Positions 35,246 to 47,930 of a stretch of DNA of 64,000 nt are shown one piece after another. Origin of the DNA: Aphrophora alni (taxonomy: Eukaryota > Arthropoda > Insecta > Hemiptera > Aphrophoridae); contig OY740768.1 in NCBI GenBank assembly GCA_963513935.1, positions 59,202,004 to 59,266,003 on the forward strand. The letters are read 5' to 3'. Numbering within the stretch: position 1 is the first letter of the stretch; each line of letters starts with the position of its first letter. A program made the translations under genes and the position numbers. The notes below the pieces were generated by a model that searched no databases, was not told the origin of the DNA, and worked only from the letters and a program-made list of their open reading frames with translations.

Positions 35246-35533
35246 TCAGCTCTTCCCACCTATAATTGGGATAAGCCCAGGACAGAAAGAGCTGAAGGAT
35301 GACGCAAAGGTCGACATTGCTGTGCATGAACTGACTTTGTACACTAAGGTACGTGGGGAAAGGGGTGGAGTGGCACCTCGGGATACCAAGTGGAGGTGAC
35401 CACTCCGGGGACCAGGGGAGGGAATGTGCATAGCACATTGGACTTCAGGAAAGGTCGGACTCAGACGGGGGGGAGTATCCTCTGAGCCGACCTTAACAAT
35501 ATATATATCAAAAAGAAATAAAAATAAACCCAA
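35246..35533 (-). CDS. Small ORF shared by both long-LTR copies, function unknown
   Basis: 95 codons in the element's sense direction, Pro- and Ser-rich in the middle. The identical peptide occurs at 47166-47453. Because the whole interiors are nearly identical, this does not prove selection on the protein. I recognise no gag, pol or env motif. It may be a remnant of a lost gene or simply leader RNA. Confidence 0.25.
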   Translation of the reverse strand: MGLFLFLFDIYIVKVGSEDTPPRLSPTFPEVQCAMHIPSPGPRSGHLHLVSRGATPPLSPRTLVYKVSSCTAMSTFASSFSSFCPGLIPIIGGKS

Positions 35534-37028
35534 AAATTCCTGAAGCCAATTAGGTCAGATCATGCTCAGCGTCGTTATTTTTAAATTCCTCTTCTCCCAT
35601 ACGAAGAAAAATTTAAACTATTCACGGCTCTTAACAATTTCCGTGAGAAAAAAGAATTTTAAAGGGTCTAAACAAATAATCCATTTTAAAAATAAACAAA
35701 GAAGCAGTATGAAACGTTGGGAAGTCAAGATTGTTTTACTGCACAAGGCAGGGCATGTGGTGTTTGACTTAAGGTCTTATATGTGTATCATGTGCCCCAA
35801 AAAAAAAGGAATTTAATTTAATCAAAAAAAATTGTGTAAAAAAAAATTTCATCAAAATATGTTGTGATTATTAAAAAGTGTAAAAGAAGTGTAGCAAAAA
35901 AAAGGTGTGGCAAAAGAGACAATATAAAAAGGTGACCCACAATGTGAGAAAACCCAACTCCGGTTTTCTCAATCCTAACAAAAAAAAACTAAATCAGGAA
36001 ACAAACATGTTGACCTGCTAACTAACAACCAAGCAAATTAATCAAGACAAACAGGCCAACCATGTCGTCCTATATACAAAAACTGGGCCCCTATAATTTG
36101 GAAAAGAGAAAAAAAAAAAAATTTAGTACACAAAGATATTATTCAATCAGTGTTCAACATTTTAATTAACAAGCAAGTAGCACCATCTGCATCAACCAGT
36201 CCACCGCCATTGTGCGCATTACTCATGATGATAAAAATTAAAAAAAAATAAATAAAAATAATTTTCTTTCAAGATGACAAGAAATTCAAGAGCAAGCTCA
36301 GTGTTATTTAACGAGTCTACTAATCTCAGCAAATCTACTGCCATTTTAACTATTGCTGATAATAAAAAAAAATTAACAAGGTGATTCAAAAAAAAAATTT
36401 CTTTTAAGATGATGCAAAAATGAAGTGAAAGAACCAGAGAATGACTCAAGAATTATATGTAGTGTAGTTGTTGTGTATATGTGTGTGTGTAAGTATGAAT
36501 TAATACAGACAAGCGAAAGAAAACTCGAGAAAGTTTTTGAAGGAAATTTTAATTTTTTTTGTTTTTTTTTTGTTTCTAACTATTTTTGGGTTTTATTATT
36601 TATTTAAATTTTTTTGGAATTCTCGAATGAGCCCGCTGTCTGGATCAAATTCAGTGAATGATTAGAGTGCAATGTATGTAAATATATAAAAAAAAAAATT
36701 ATTTAAGCAGAGAAAATAATTTTAAAAAAATTTTATCAAAATCGGTTTAGAAGTTTTTCTGTAAAGTGTTTATATGGAAATAATTTAAAAAAAGAGACTA
36801 ATAGGTTTATATAGATTTAAATATTAAAAAAAAATTCATCAGCAATAGTTGTGCAGTATTTGAAAAAAGCTGCAAAACATAAAAATTGAGCCTTGTTTAA
36901 CAAAGAAAAATATTGAATTTAAATTTAGATGGTTCCAATGCAAAATTTTGAAAATTAACTAAGGTTCCAGAATTTTAAAATTAACCACTCTATAATTTAG
37001 AGATAACCAAGCTAGAATTTAAAGCAAA

Positions 37029-37044
37029 CCACGCTCTGCTACCA
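37029..37044 (-). promoter_or_regulatory. Primer-binding-site candidate of the long-LTR element
   Basis: The minus strand reads TGGTAGCAGAGCGTGG, starting 6 nt after the LTR end GGTAACA. The same word at the same distance is at 45654-45669. It begins TGG, as a tRNA 3'-CCA complement should. The tRNA cannot be named from this alone. Confidence 0.7.
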
Positions 37045-37050
37045 GAAACA

Positions 37051-39079
37051 TGTTACCAGGGGACTTAAATTTAAGAAAAGGCGGAACCAAAATGGTAACA
37101 ATGTTTAGAAAATTAAAAAAAAAAGACAAAGACAAATTTAGTAATTAACAAGGCTCAAGTTTATTGAAACAAAAGAAATTTCGACGGTTCAGATTTTATC
37201 ATTTACAACTTAGAAAGACATCCTGTGACAAATCATCATAAACAGCTTATGATTAACAATATTATAATTGATAAAAGTTATACGCCCTTAATGTAACATA
37301 TAATAATTTTTAAAAAAATTAATCAATAGATTCTGAAAATTTATCCCCCCTTTTAGTTTATATATATTTATAGTTACAAAATTTAACAATAAAAAAAAAA
37401 AAAATAAGCACAGCTTAATAATTAACAGGATTATAATTAATCCAAAAAAAAAGATTATACGCCCTTAATGTAAAAATTACAAAATAAAAAAAAAGATGAA
37501 AAGATACTGATATTTATTCCCCCCCCCCTTTTACTTTATGAGATGATAGTTTTTTTTTTTTTTTAAATTACAGAATTTAACAATAAAAAAAATTATAAAT
37601 GAGTTTGATGTTTTAAATTCAAAAAATTCATATTAATTGTAAACAGGTTCATCACTAGACTAAAAGTTACATAATATTACTTGTTTGATAAATTTCTTAA
37701 GTGCTATATTGGCCAATAAATATATATGTTTTAGATAAAAGAATTTATTATAAAATGAGAAGTTTACTTTAAAAAAAAAGAAATGAAAATTTTGAATATT
37801 AAATTTTATTAATTGACGTCAATTATATTAATTTAGAAAAAAAACCTCTTGGAGGTTGTTAGGACCGAAAGTTTGCATGCAGGCTCCACCCAATAATTTT
37901 TTATATATTTTATAAATAACTACACAAGTCTACATCTAAAAGATAGCTTAAAAAAAAAATATTCGCTGAAGCTATTTAGGCACATGTACAATATGAGTTT
38001 AATTAAAGTTCTATAAAGTCAGTTTTTTTTTTAACATCACTTTTGTGCACTTGAAACTTTGAAGGTGTATTAAGAAAAACGTGTTTGGCCAACAGGACGA
38101 AACATGTTTAGATGCTTAGCTGGTCTATGCAATCTGAGGCAAGAATTGCTGAGAATCTCCTACCAGCGTATTAGCTATAGCAAAAAACATGTTTTTTAGC
38201 GTCTGTGCAAAATCAGACATGTTGTAGCATTAATGTTCATTATTAAAGCAAATATCTGGTTATTTGTCAAAATTAAAGAAAATTGATTGTATCACAGAAA
38301 TTCGTTAAGATTGTAATTAAAAGCTTCTTAGATGATTATAAATCTATTTATATATATTTAGTTTTGTGTAAAACAAAGCTTGTATAAGACTTGCAAAGAT
38401 CTGCAAAAGTCTGTAAAACGAAATTTTCTGATTTAGAATAGATTTCTCTAATTGTTTTATATTTGACATGTTCAATAAGATATTCTGATCATTTAATGTT
38501 CAACATTAGTTTGCACCTATTTCACATAATTGTTCAAAACTCAAAATGTGCCTTTGCAAGGTTTTGTAAAGTATGTCTTAAGAAAAGAAAATTTTTATAA
38601 TCATTCAGTTTCAAAAGAACATTGAATATTAAATAAAACATGAAATACATATTTTAAAGAATACATGATAATTAACAAAATATTTTAAAGCATTAACAAA
38701 ATTTAAGATATGATAAAATCTGTAAAGCTGAATACCTGGAAAATCCTGTCGCAGTTCACGTGAGCTTGTGCCGTGAAAAATAATAATTTATTTAACATTT
38801 TTAAAAAAAACTAAAGCGCACAAACTGCAACTTAACATGTCGTTTAGAAACTGAGAAATAATTTTGAGAACAAAAAAAAAATGTCTGACGGAGCTTATAA
38901 TAGAATGTAGAACATCGTGAGTAATTTCAGATAGACTGGCAACGGGTATTAGAACAGCTTGGCTGACCAGCCGTTGTACTTTGTATTTAGATAGAGACAG
39001 ATATAGAGAGGGAAGATAAGAGGGACGGCGAGTGGACTGTCGATAACAAGAATGCAGATTTATTCTACTGATTGCTACA
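37051..39079 (-). repeat. 5' LTR (long-LTR element, complete copy)
   Basis: 2029 bp, almost identical to 32884-34914. Differences seen include CCAATAA for CCTATAA near 37891, GTTTGGCC for GTTTTGCC near 38083, and CTACCAGCG for CTAACAGCG near 38161. The CRE-like palindrome is at 37811-37824. Confidence 0.9.
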
Positions 39080-39083
39080 AGTT

Positions 39084-40100
39084 GATATTTAAAAACAATG
39101 TATTCATTTTTTTAAAATACTATTACAAGTAAACCCTATGACAATGATATACACATCTAAGAATTAAAAGCTCGGCAATACTTTCACGAGTGTAGTGATA
39201 AAGTAGAAAGTTGTAAATACCTTTTATTTTATAGCTTCATTTAATCGTTTACTTCACATCCCGCTGCGAAATAGACTTATCTCATCATGTAATAAATCCG
39301 TGCAGAGCTACGGCATGTACAAGTATTAATGATACAATAAAAGCTATAAAATTTGTTTAAACGAAAATTGATGTATAAACAGATTGCTTCCGTGAAAGCA
39401 GGTATTGTAATGCTTTATTTTTAGCGTAAAGAACTATTTTGTCACAGTACGTTAGCATATTATCATGTTATTATATTACTCAAATCACGGCACAAATCAA
39501 AGATTGTATTTTCTCAAAGTGATATGAAATGTATAAGTTATTTCTTAATTAGTAAATATTTAAAAAAATATTTCTTATTAACTTCCTAATGTGATGTAAC
39601 TACAATGTGATTACAAGTATAATTCATATTGTGAGTGCTATATTCATATTGAGATCTAAGCTAACCATATGCTAGTGTGTACCGAAAACATAGGCTTCAT
39701 TTCACATGTTATAAAAATAGGGGTCGTTTAAAATTTTCACGGTCACATATCTCGAAAATCCGTAACTTTAAAAAATGCACAAGTGATAAAATATGTTTTT
39801 ATTTTAATAACGAACAAAATGTTTCGTACATTTCTTCTATAGCTCAAAAGATATTATTATCTTTAAAATATTATTATCGATAAAAAAACTAAACATATTT
39901 CTTGATAATTAATTGTCTACAACACGAATAAAGTTGATAAATAATAACTAATTATTTAGTTAACTGTCTATTAAAGTCACAAAACATACGAAACTTTTAT
40001 TAGAATATTTAAGTAAAATTACAAAAATTATTTTGCAAATGTATATTTCACAGGTTGACAATAAAATAATAACAGTTTATCAACATAATTGAAGTTTTGT
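39084..40100. other. A+T-rich non-coding DNA
   Basis: The ORF at 39677-39883 is Lys-, Tyr- and Ser-rich with no recognisable domain. Nothing else seen. Confidence 0.5.
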
Positions 40101-41860
40101 ATTGTAGATCCTTTATTTAAATTTGTTAGTTTAACTACAGAATTTATCTTGTGCTGAGTATGTTTTGTGTTGTTAATATTAGTAGTAAAAGCATTCGGTA
40201 AATTTATGTTAATTTAACTGTAATTAGTGAGTTATTGTAATAATGCCACACTTATTATAACAATACGCAGCTTTAAACAATTTGCTTGAGCCAAATATAA
40301 CAATAGAACTTTTGTTATTTATTTAATACTCATTGAACAACAACATTTACCTTTTATAAAATCTTTCAGTTTATTTTAACATGAATCGAGAATAATAGAA
40401 CATGTACATCAATTTATTCAAATCTTACTTAACTAGTTCATTCATTCATCAATCATTCCTTATTTTAATTTATTTATTACAATTTGGTTCTTTAACTTCT
40501 AATTTACTATTTTAAGAATATTCAAGGCCTTTTTTCTGTCTTTTCTTTGAATATTTACACAACAAATTTATCTCAATCTTGACTCAAATTGGTATGAGTT
40601 TATGAATCGATTCCACAATTATAATATGAATTTACTTTATTTTTTAACATTTAACTTCTACTTGATTATTCAAATCATTAGCTCCTTTTTTAGAATTTTA
40701 TTATACTTTCCTTTACCAATTAATTTTACTTTAACATTTAAATTATTATCTTTTATAGGCAAGCTCAGTTTTAAATTTATTTAACAAAACACAATCTCTT
40801 ATCTCGGGTCAATAGGTTCTTTTAATGGCTCAATTGAAAGTGAAATTTTTACGATGAATTTAAAATAATTAACAAAATTTTGTACTTATCAATGTTGATC
40901 CGATCAATCGGTCGATTTGCACATTTCACTACACAAAACTATTATTGACTCTTTTAAAACACCACACTGCTCGAAACACTTTATTATTTTATTAATCCTT
41001 TCTCTTGCGCTCTCGGTTGATCCAATTTCCAGCTTCCTTCTCTGCGATGATGGTAATACCTTGGCACTGGTCGATCGATCTCCTTTTCTTTATCTGACTT
41101 GAAACTCCACAAAACTTCTAATCTGCAATTTTACTGTTAACTATTTCTTCTTTTCTTTTACTTTACTTTAATCAAAATTATTAAACTTTTTTAAATTAAC
41201 TCAGAGACGTCTTGTCTCTTTCTTCAATGTTGATCAAACTTTATGGACCACAGAGCAGACTCTCTGTCCCCAGAACCTTCTTTCTCAACTTCCCTTCCAA
41301 GACTCCCTTCTTTTTCGAAACTCTGGTCCCTGTAGAACTCTCTCCCTTCTTCGGAACACGAGATCGCGGCCTGTTCGTTGATTCGTTTAAATTCCCCTAA
41401 CTTTCTCAACATGTGTCTTTTTCGCTTCTTATTGGTCGTTTATAAATCTGTCCGTTGGTTTTTTAAGCGTGTGATCGTATTCGATTGGTCGACCTATTTT
41501 CTCCTTTCCGATTTTGTGTTTTTTTGAAGCACCGTTAGAACTTTCTACTTGGTGTACCGTTATGACGCTGGCTTTCCCTTCGATCTCTCTTTTTTTTATA
41601 AAAACTCTGCGCTCCCCTAAGATTACGTTATCGTCGTTCTTTTAATGTAGCCCATGTGGTTCTCCAAGGTTGTAGAAATCCTGGTTCTATTGTAAGTGAC
41701 ACGTACACTTTTAACTGCAAGCGACAGCTGTGGCCTCCCTTCATCATTTATTTAATATTGGTTCTTTCCTTCATATTTATTATTGTTCTACTTTTTAAAT
41801 TTAGCAATTTTATAAGTTATTTTAATTATTTAGTATTAGATATCATATGATATCAATTGT
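40101..41860. other. Possible degenerate repeat, pyrimidine-rich strand
   Basis: From about 40800 to 41600 the plus strand becomes less A+T-rich and pyrimidine-rich (CTTCCTTCTCTGCG, CTTTCTTCAATG, CCCTTCTTTTTCG), with GATTGGTCGACC near 41484. The bias resembles the reverse complement of 13080-13320. ORFs on both strands at 41212-41412 are mirror products of the bias. I cannot identify ends. Confidence 0.3.
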
Positions 41861-43343
41861 TTATATAGGTGATATTATGATATCGTCACAATTTACAACC
41901 GAGAAATGCCCTGTTATGGATTTTACGCTGTGTATGCAACAGTAGTGCTAAAGCTTCTACTGTAGAATATGAAAGACATTATTCCAACCCAAATGAGGGG
42001 AATAGGGGAGAAAAATTAATCAAAACAAGTTTTATCATTACAAGATAGTCGTCTACATCCAGCAGACCCTACGTCGTTTGGTGTTCTGTAATTAATTGGA
42101 TACAAATCATCAGCTTTATATGAACATTTTATTTAGCGACGCGGCACATTTCGCTTGGGATGGTATCAGTAACTTACTCAATTAATACACTAAGCTGGAA
42201 GTAAATTCCATATAAACTTTCAGCACAGATTTTCTGTTAACGTGGGGAGTGACATAATTTCTAATAAACTGATGAGACCAGTCATATTCGATGGACCATT
42301 AATTTTGAAGTATATAAATCTTTTCTTCAAGAATTCAGGAAGACGTTTCTCTAGCTTGGAAGCGCCGGATGCACCACCAGCATGATTATTCGCCTCTCCA
42401 TTATTCACGAGCCGTTTACACCCATTTAAATCAGACATTCCAAAAGAAGTGGATCGTTCGCGAAGGTAATAATCCTGACCCTCACGTTCACCATAAAATC
42501 TTCTTTTTTTTCTAACAGCTTTTGTTTCCCATTAAATGTATTTACATCAATTTACCCAAAAATAAACCCCTTTTAAGATTTGTTTTTGATTATTATGGAC
42601 ATATAACTTTTTAAACCATATTTATTCACAACACATTTTCAGGAAACCTATAAATAGTTGATTTTTTCTAAAACATTTCATTTCATGTGCATGTAAAATA
42701 TTTTTAACTGTTTTGGTCTTTAACTATAAATATTATGAAAAAGAAGATTGAATATGAAAATTTAAAATCCTTTATAATAATTTACGCAAAACAGCCTTAA
42801 ATACCTTTTGTTTACACACACGTTGAAATACATATCGTAAAAGTAATAATAGGGAAAAAAATGTGCAGACATTTGCTTGCCAGGAGTAACCACTAAAGAA
42901 ATTTGTTTGGTTTGGAACAGTATATTTAAACATTGTCTCACAGTTCCAAAATTATGGATGCCAATTTCAGATGTTCTGAAGTAGTAGGATTTTATAAACA
43001 TAAAAGTATTTGATTGCCGATAACACCAAATCCTCAGAGTTTAGGACAATTGTTTGGAGTATATTTATAATAACGAACGTATATTATATTAGAAGATGTA
43101 GTAGTGTGTTAGTTATACTAATATTGGATTATTGTACCTCTGCGATTAGTAAGAGCTATAATTTTTAAATAACAATATTGAACTATTATTATCATTTCCT
43201 TCCTATTTTACTCTAATGAAGTATTTAAAATGTATTATTAGGGCCACAAATGAATTAGTTGTAGTGTACATAATTTAAATTAAATTTTAGTAAAAGTTTA
43301 ATCAAGTAAAAAATTTCGAAAATAAGTAATGTTACAATTCAAC

Positions 43344-43374
<31 letters not shown>

Positions 43375-44660
43375 CAATAAACATTGATTCGTTATACATT
43401 TGTAGTATAAATACTGTAGAAAATGTGTAACAAAACAAATACTACGTTAACCATTGTCAATATTATTGTGGCTAATAATGCTGGCTAATTTCCAATTTTT
43501 AAGTAAATAGGTTTTAAATCTATAAGTCAGTAATAAAAGTAGTTTAGCGATTACATTGTTCTTAATGGTGCCAATATTAATAGGAAAGTTACGAGAAATT
43601 GATATAATGACATCTATTCAGATAATCCTAAATATTACACTGTGTTTATCATTCGATATCTTCAAATACAGAAGGAGTTGGTCACTATATTATATAAGTC
43701 AACGTTGTAAGATTTTACAAAAGTAGAGATAAGACTAAAGCAGTGACTGGGTTCTTTCCAGAACAGTGATGTATTAAAGCAATATGTCTTATTTAAGAGA
43801 TCTTACACAACGTTAAATCTCAAATCGAGGTAGCTTTAATGTTTTAAGTAACTTTGATATTGAAGTTCGGTAAATTATAAATTTACTTAATTACTTTAGA
43901 CTTGCACTAATCTAATTACCCACTAAGTTTTGATTAGTGTTTTCTAACTATTATTAATAAAACTCTACTTTTACACGGCGTCAAAAAAGTATCAGAACGA
44001 CTGTATATTTCGATTTCTAATTGACTTAGAAACACGTTCGACCTCTCATATTAATGGTGTTTTGACGAGAAAAAAAACAGTGTTCAGAAAATTTTTTATT
44101 GTAAATTTCAAAATTAAAAAAAGTTTAATATTTGATATTCTGACTCTCCAGATAAAGTAACATTAGTATACACTTAATTTTTTGCCTATAACTTACTGTT
44201 AAAAAGTTATAAGATTAAAATTGATTCGGAATATTCACAAGCACAGTATTACAGTTTAGCCTATGCAGATAGGTATGGATGGCTTTTTCAATTAGATAGG
44301 TACATTTTTATATTCTAAAAGTGTAACTCTAAAATCAATGTTCCTAGGAAGTATTTAGTTTTTAGTATTCAATTCTTACATATATTGGTTTTATTAAAAT
44401 ATATAAATTTAGAAGAAAAAAAATCATTCTTTTAAACCACTTTCGCCTTCTTAGATTTCCCAATCATTAGTTTTACGTTAAGCGACCTTTATTCAGCAAC
44501 CCTTAGCATGTCTTATAAGGAAACAACCAGCCTCTTTACTGCGCTTGAGTGTTCATTTCACCTTCTATCTGAGTGTTTGTGTTTTCCTTGTAAAGAGCCT
44601 TTAATCTTGTACTTTAACCCTAAATTATTACGCAGAGATCTCCCAGACCATTTTTTATAT
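41861..44660. other. Non-coding DNA with one unrecognised minus-strand ORF
   Basis: The stretch 42220-42438 on the minus strand encodes 72 residues (KRLPEFLKKRFIYFKINGPSN) with less A+T-rich codons than its surroundings. I recognise no family, and it may be a decayed gene fragment. A Tc1-like word CACGGCGTCAAAAAAGTATC at 43975-43994 has no partner. The poly(T) tract is listed separately. Confidence 0.35.
43345..43374. repeat. 30-nt poly(T) tract
   Basis: Thirty consecutive T residues. It could be the tail of a minus-strand retrocopy, but nothing recognisable lies to the right. Confidence 0.9.
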
Positions 44661-44663
44661 GGT

Positions 44664-47600
44664 TAAAAAAAAAACTGACTTTATAGAACTTTAATTAAAC
44701 TCATATTGTACATGTGCCTAAATAGCTTCAGCGAATTTTTTTTTTTTAAGCTATCTTTTAGATGTAGACTTGTGTAGTTATTTATAAAATATATAAAAAA
44801 TTATTGGGTGGAGCCTGCATGCAAACTTTCGGTCCTAACAACCTCCAAGAGGTTTTTTTTCTAAATTAATATAATTGACGTCAATTAATAAAATTTAATA
44901 TTCAAAATTTTCATTTCTTTTTTTTTAAAGTAAACTTCTCATTTTATAATAAATTCTTTTATCTAAAACATATATATTTATTGGCCAATATAGCACTTAA
45001 GAAATTTATCAAACAAGTAATATTATGTAACTTTTAGTCTAGTGATGAACCTGTTTACAATTAATATGAATTTTTTGAATTTAAAACATCAAACTCATTT
45101 ATAATTTTTTTTATTGTTAAATTCTGTAATTTAAAAAAAAAAAAAAACTATCATCTCATAAAGTAAAAGGGGGGGGGGGAATAAATATCAGTATCTTTTC
45201 ATATTTTTTTTATTTTGTAATTTTTACATTAAGGGCGTATAATCTTTTTTTTTTGGATTAATTATAATCCTGTTAATTATTAAGCTGTGCTTATTTTTTT
45301 TTTTTTTATTGTTAAATTTTGTAACTATAAATATATATAAACTAAAAGGGGGGATAAATTTTCAGAATCTATTGATTAATTTTTTTTAAAATTATTATAT
45401 GTTACATTAAGGGCGTATAACTTTTATCAATTATAATATTGTTAATCATAAGCTGTTTATGATGATTTGTCACAGGATGTCTTTCTAAGTTGTAAATGAT
45501 AAAATCTGAACCGTCGAAATTTCTTTTGTTTCAATAAACTTGAGCCTTGTTAATTACTAAATTTGTCTTTGTCTTTTTTTTTTAATTTTCTAAACATTGT
45601 TACCATTTTGGTTCCGCCTTTTCTTAAATTTAAGTCCCCTGGTAACATGTTTCTGGTAGCAGAGCGTGGTTTGCTTTAAATTCTAGCTTGGTTATCTCTA
45701 AATTATAGAGTGGTTAATTTTAAAATTCTGGAACCTTAGTTAATTTTCAAAATTTTGCATTGGAACCATCTAAATTTAAATTCAATATTTTTCTTTGTTA
45801 AACAAGGCTCAATTTTTATGTTTTGCAGCTTTTTTCAAATACTGCACAACTATTGCTGATGAATTTTTTTTTAATATTTAAATCTATATAAACCTATTAG
45901 TCTCTTTTTTTAAATTATTTCCATATAAACACTTTACAGAAAAACTTCTAAACCGATTTTGATAAAATTTTTTTAAAATTATTTTCTCTGCTTAAATAAT
46001 TTTTTTTTTTATATATTTACATACATTGCACTCTAATCATTCACTGAATTTGATCCAGACAGCGGGCTCATTCGAGAATTCCAAAAAAATTTAAATAAAT
46101 AATAAAACCCAAAAATAGTTAGAAACAAAAAAAAAACAAAAAAAATTAAAATTTCCTTCAAAAACTTTCTCGAGTTTTCTTTCGCTTGTCTGTATTAATT
46201 CATACTTACACACACACATATACACAACAACTACACTACATATAATTCTTGAGTCATTCTCTGGTTCTTTCACTTCATTTTTGCATCATCTTAAAAGAAT
46301 TTTTTTTTTTGAATCACCTTGTTAATTTTTTTTTATTATCAGCAATAGTTAAAATGGCAGTAGATTTGCTGAGATTAGTAGACTCGTTAAAGAACACTGA
46401 GCTTGCTCTTGAATTTCTTGTCATCTTGAAAGAAAATTATTTTTATTTATTTTTTTTTAATTTTTATCATCATGAGTAATGCGCACAATGGCGGTGGACT
46501 GGTTGATGCAGATGGTGCTACTTGCTTGTTAATTAAAATGTTGAACACTGATTGAATAATATCTTTGTGTACTAAATTTTTTTTTTTTTTCTCTTTTCCA
46601 AATTATAGGGGCCCAGTTTTTGTATATAGGACGACATGGTTGGCCTGTTTGTCTTGATTAATTTGCTTGGTTGTTAGTTAGCAGGTCAACATGTTTGTTT
46701 CCTGATTTAGTTTTTTTTTGTTAGGATTGAGAAAACCGGAGTTGGGTTTTCTCACATTGTGGGTCACCTTTTTATATTGTCTCTTTTGCCACACCTTTTT
46801 TTTGCTACACTTCTTTTACACTTTTTAATAATCACAACATATTTTGATGAAATTTTTTTTTACACAATTTTTTTTGATTAAATTAAATTCCTTTTTTTTT
46901 GGGGCACATGATACACATATAAGACCTTAAGTCAAACACCACATGCCCTGCCTTGTGCAGTAAAACAATCTTGACTTCCCAACGTTTCATACTGCTTCTT
47001 TGTTTATTTTTAAAATGGATTATTTGTTTAGACCCTTTAAAATTCTTTTTTCTCACGGAAATTGTTAAGAGCCGTGAATAGTTTAAATTTTTCTTCGTAT
47101 GGGAGAAGAGGAATTTAAAAATAACGACGCTGAGCATGATCTGACCTAATTGGCTTCAGGAATTTTTGGGTTTATTTTTATTTCTTTTTGATATATATAT
47201 TGTTAAGGTCGGCTCAGAGGATACTCCCCCCCGTCTGAGTCCGACCTTTCCTGAAGTCCAATGTGCTATGCACATTCCCTCCCCTGGTCCCCGGAGTGGT
47301 CACCTCCACTTGGTATCCCGAGGTGCCACTCCACCCCTTTCCCCACGTACCTTAGTGTACAAAGTCAGTTCATGCACAGCAATGTCGACCTTTGCGTCAT
47401 CCTTCAGCTCTTTCTGTCCTGGGCTTATCCCAATTATAGGTGGGAAGAGCTGAGACGCTTTAGAAATTTCAAAATTTAATAAGTAAGTGCCGAAGGAGGC
47501 TACACCCTAGAGTGGTGAATAAAAGCATTATGAAGCGTTGTTTCTATCAGGTGCCCCGTTTCAAAATTTTGTAGGAGGCCCTTCTGGCCCCTTTCTTCAG

Positions 47601-47930
47601 AAGTTTGTAGGAGGCCCTTCAGGCCCCTTTCTTCAATCTTTTGGAGGCCCCTCTGGCCACTTCTTTAGAATCTTCTTGGAGGCCCTTCTGGCCCTTTGTC
47701 TCTCCTTTTTCAAAATTTTGCGGGAGGCCCTTCTGGCCTCTTTTCTGACTCCACCCCAACTCCGTCTTTCGGGGGGGGAGAGCTGTAGCAATCAGTAGAA
47801 TAAATCTGAATTCTTGTTATCGACAGTCCACTCGCCGTCCCTCTTATCTTCCCTCTCTATATCTGTCTCTATCTAAATACAAAGTACAACGGCTGGTCAG
47901 CCAAGCTGTTCTAATACCCGTTGCCAGTCT
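44664..47930 (+). mobile_element. Long-LTR retroelement, second copy, both LTRs truncated
   Basis: This is the inverted counterpart of 32884-39079. The 5' LTR keeps only its last 984 bp (44664-45647, CRE-like palindrome at 44873-44886). The interior (45648-47783) is again 2136 bp, with the primer-binding-site word at 45654-45669 and the purine tract before 47784. The 3' LTR keeps only its first 147 bp (47784-47930), after which an unrelated repeat begins. No target duplication is seen, so both outer parts were lost after insertion or never copied. Small ORFs match those in the complete copy with only a few changes. Confidence 0.9.

Larger units (their letters stand above)
32884..39079 (-). 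mobile_element. Long-LTR retroelement without gag-pol (LARD-like), complete copy
   Basis: 6196 bp. Two nearly identical direct repeats of about 2.03 kb (32884-34914 and 37051-39079) start TGTTACCAGG and end GATTGCTACA on the plus strand. The 4-bp duplication AGTT flanks the whole (32880-32883 and 39080-39083). A primer-binding-site-like word lies 6 nt inside the right LTR and a G-rich purine tract abuts the left LTR, both on the minus strand, so the element reads right to left. The 2136-bp interior has no protease, RT, RNase H or integrase. It must rely on enzymes from another element. I noticed only about ten base differences between the LTRs, so the insertion is recent. Confidence 0.9.

Noticed and set aside
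35562..35816. 84-codon ORF identical in both long-LTR copies (also 46883-47137)
   Set aside because: It is antisense to the element, and its identity only reflects the recent common origin of the copies.
43975..44000. Tc1-like terminal word CACGGCGTCAAAAAAGTATC
   Set aside because: No inverted partner, no TA duplication and no transposase nearby.
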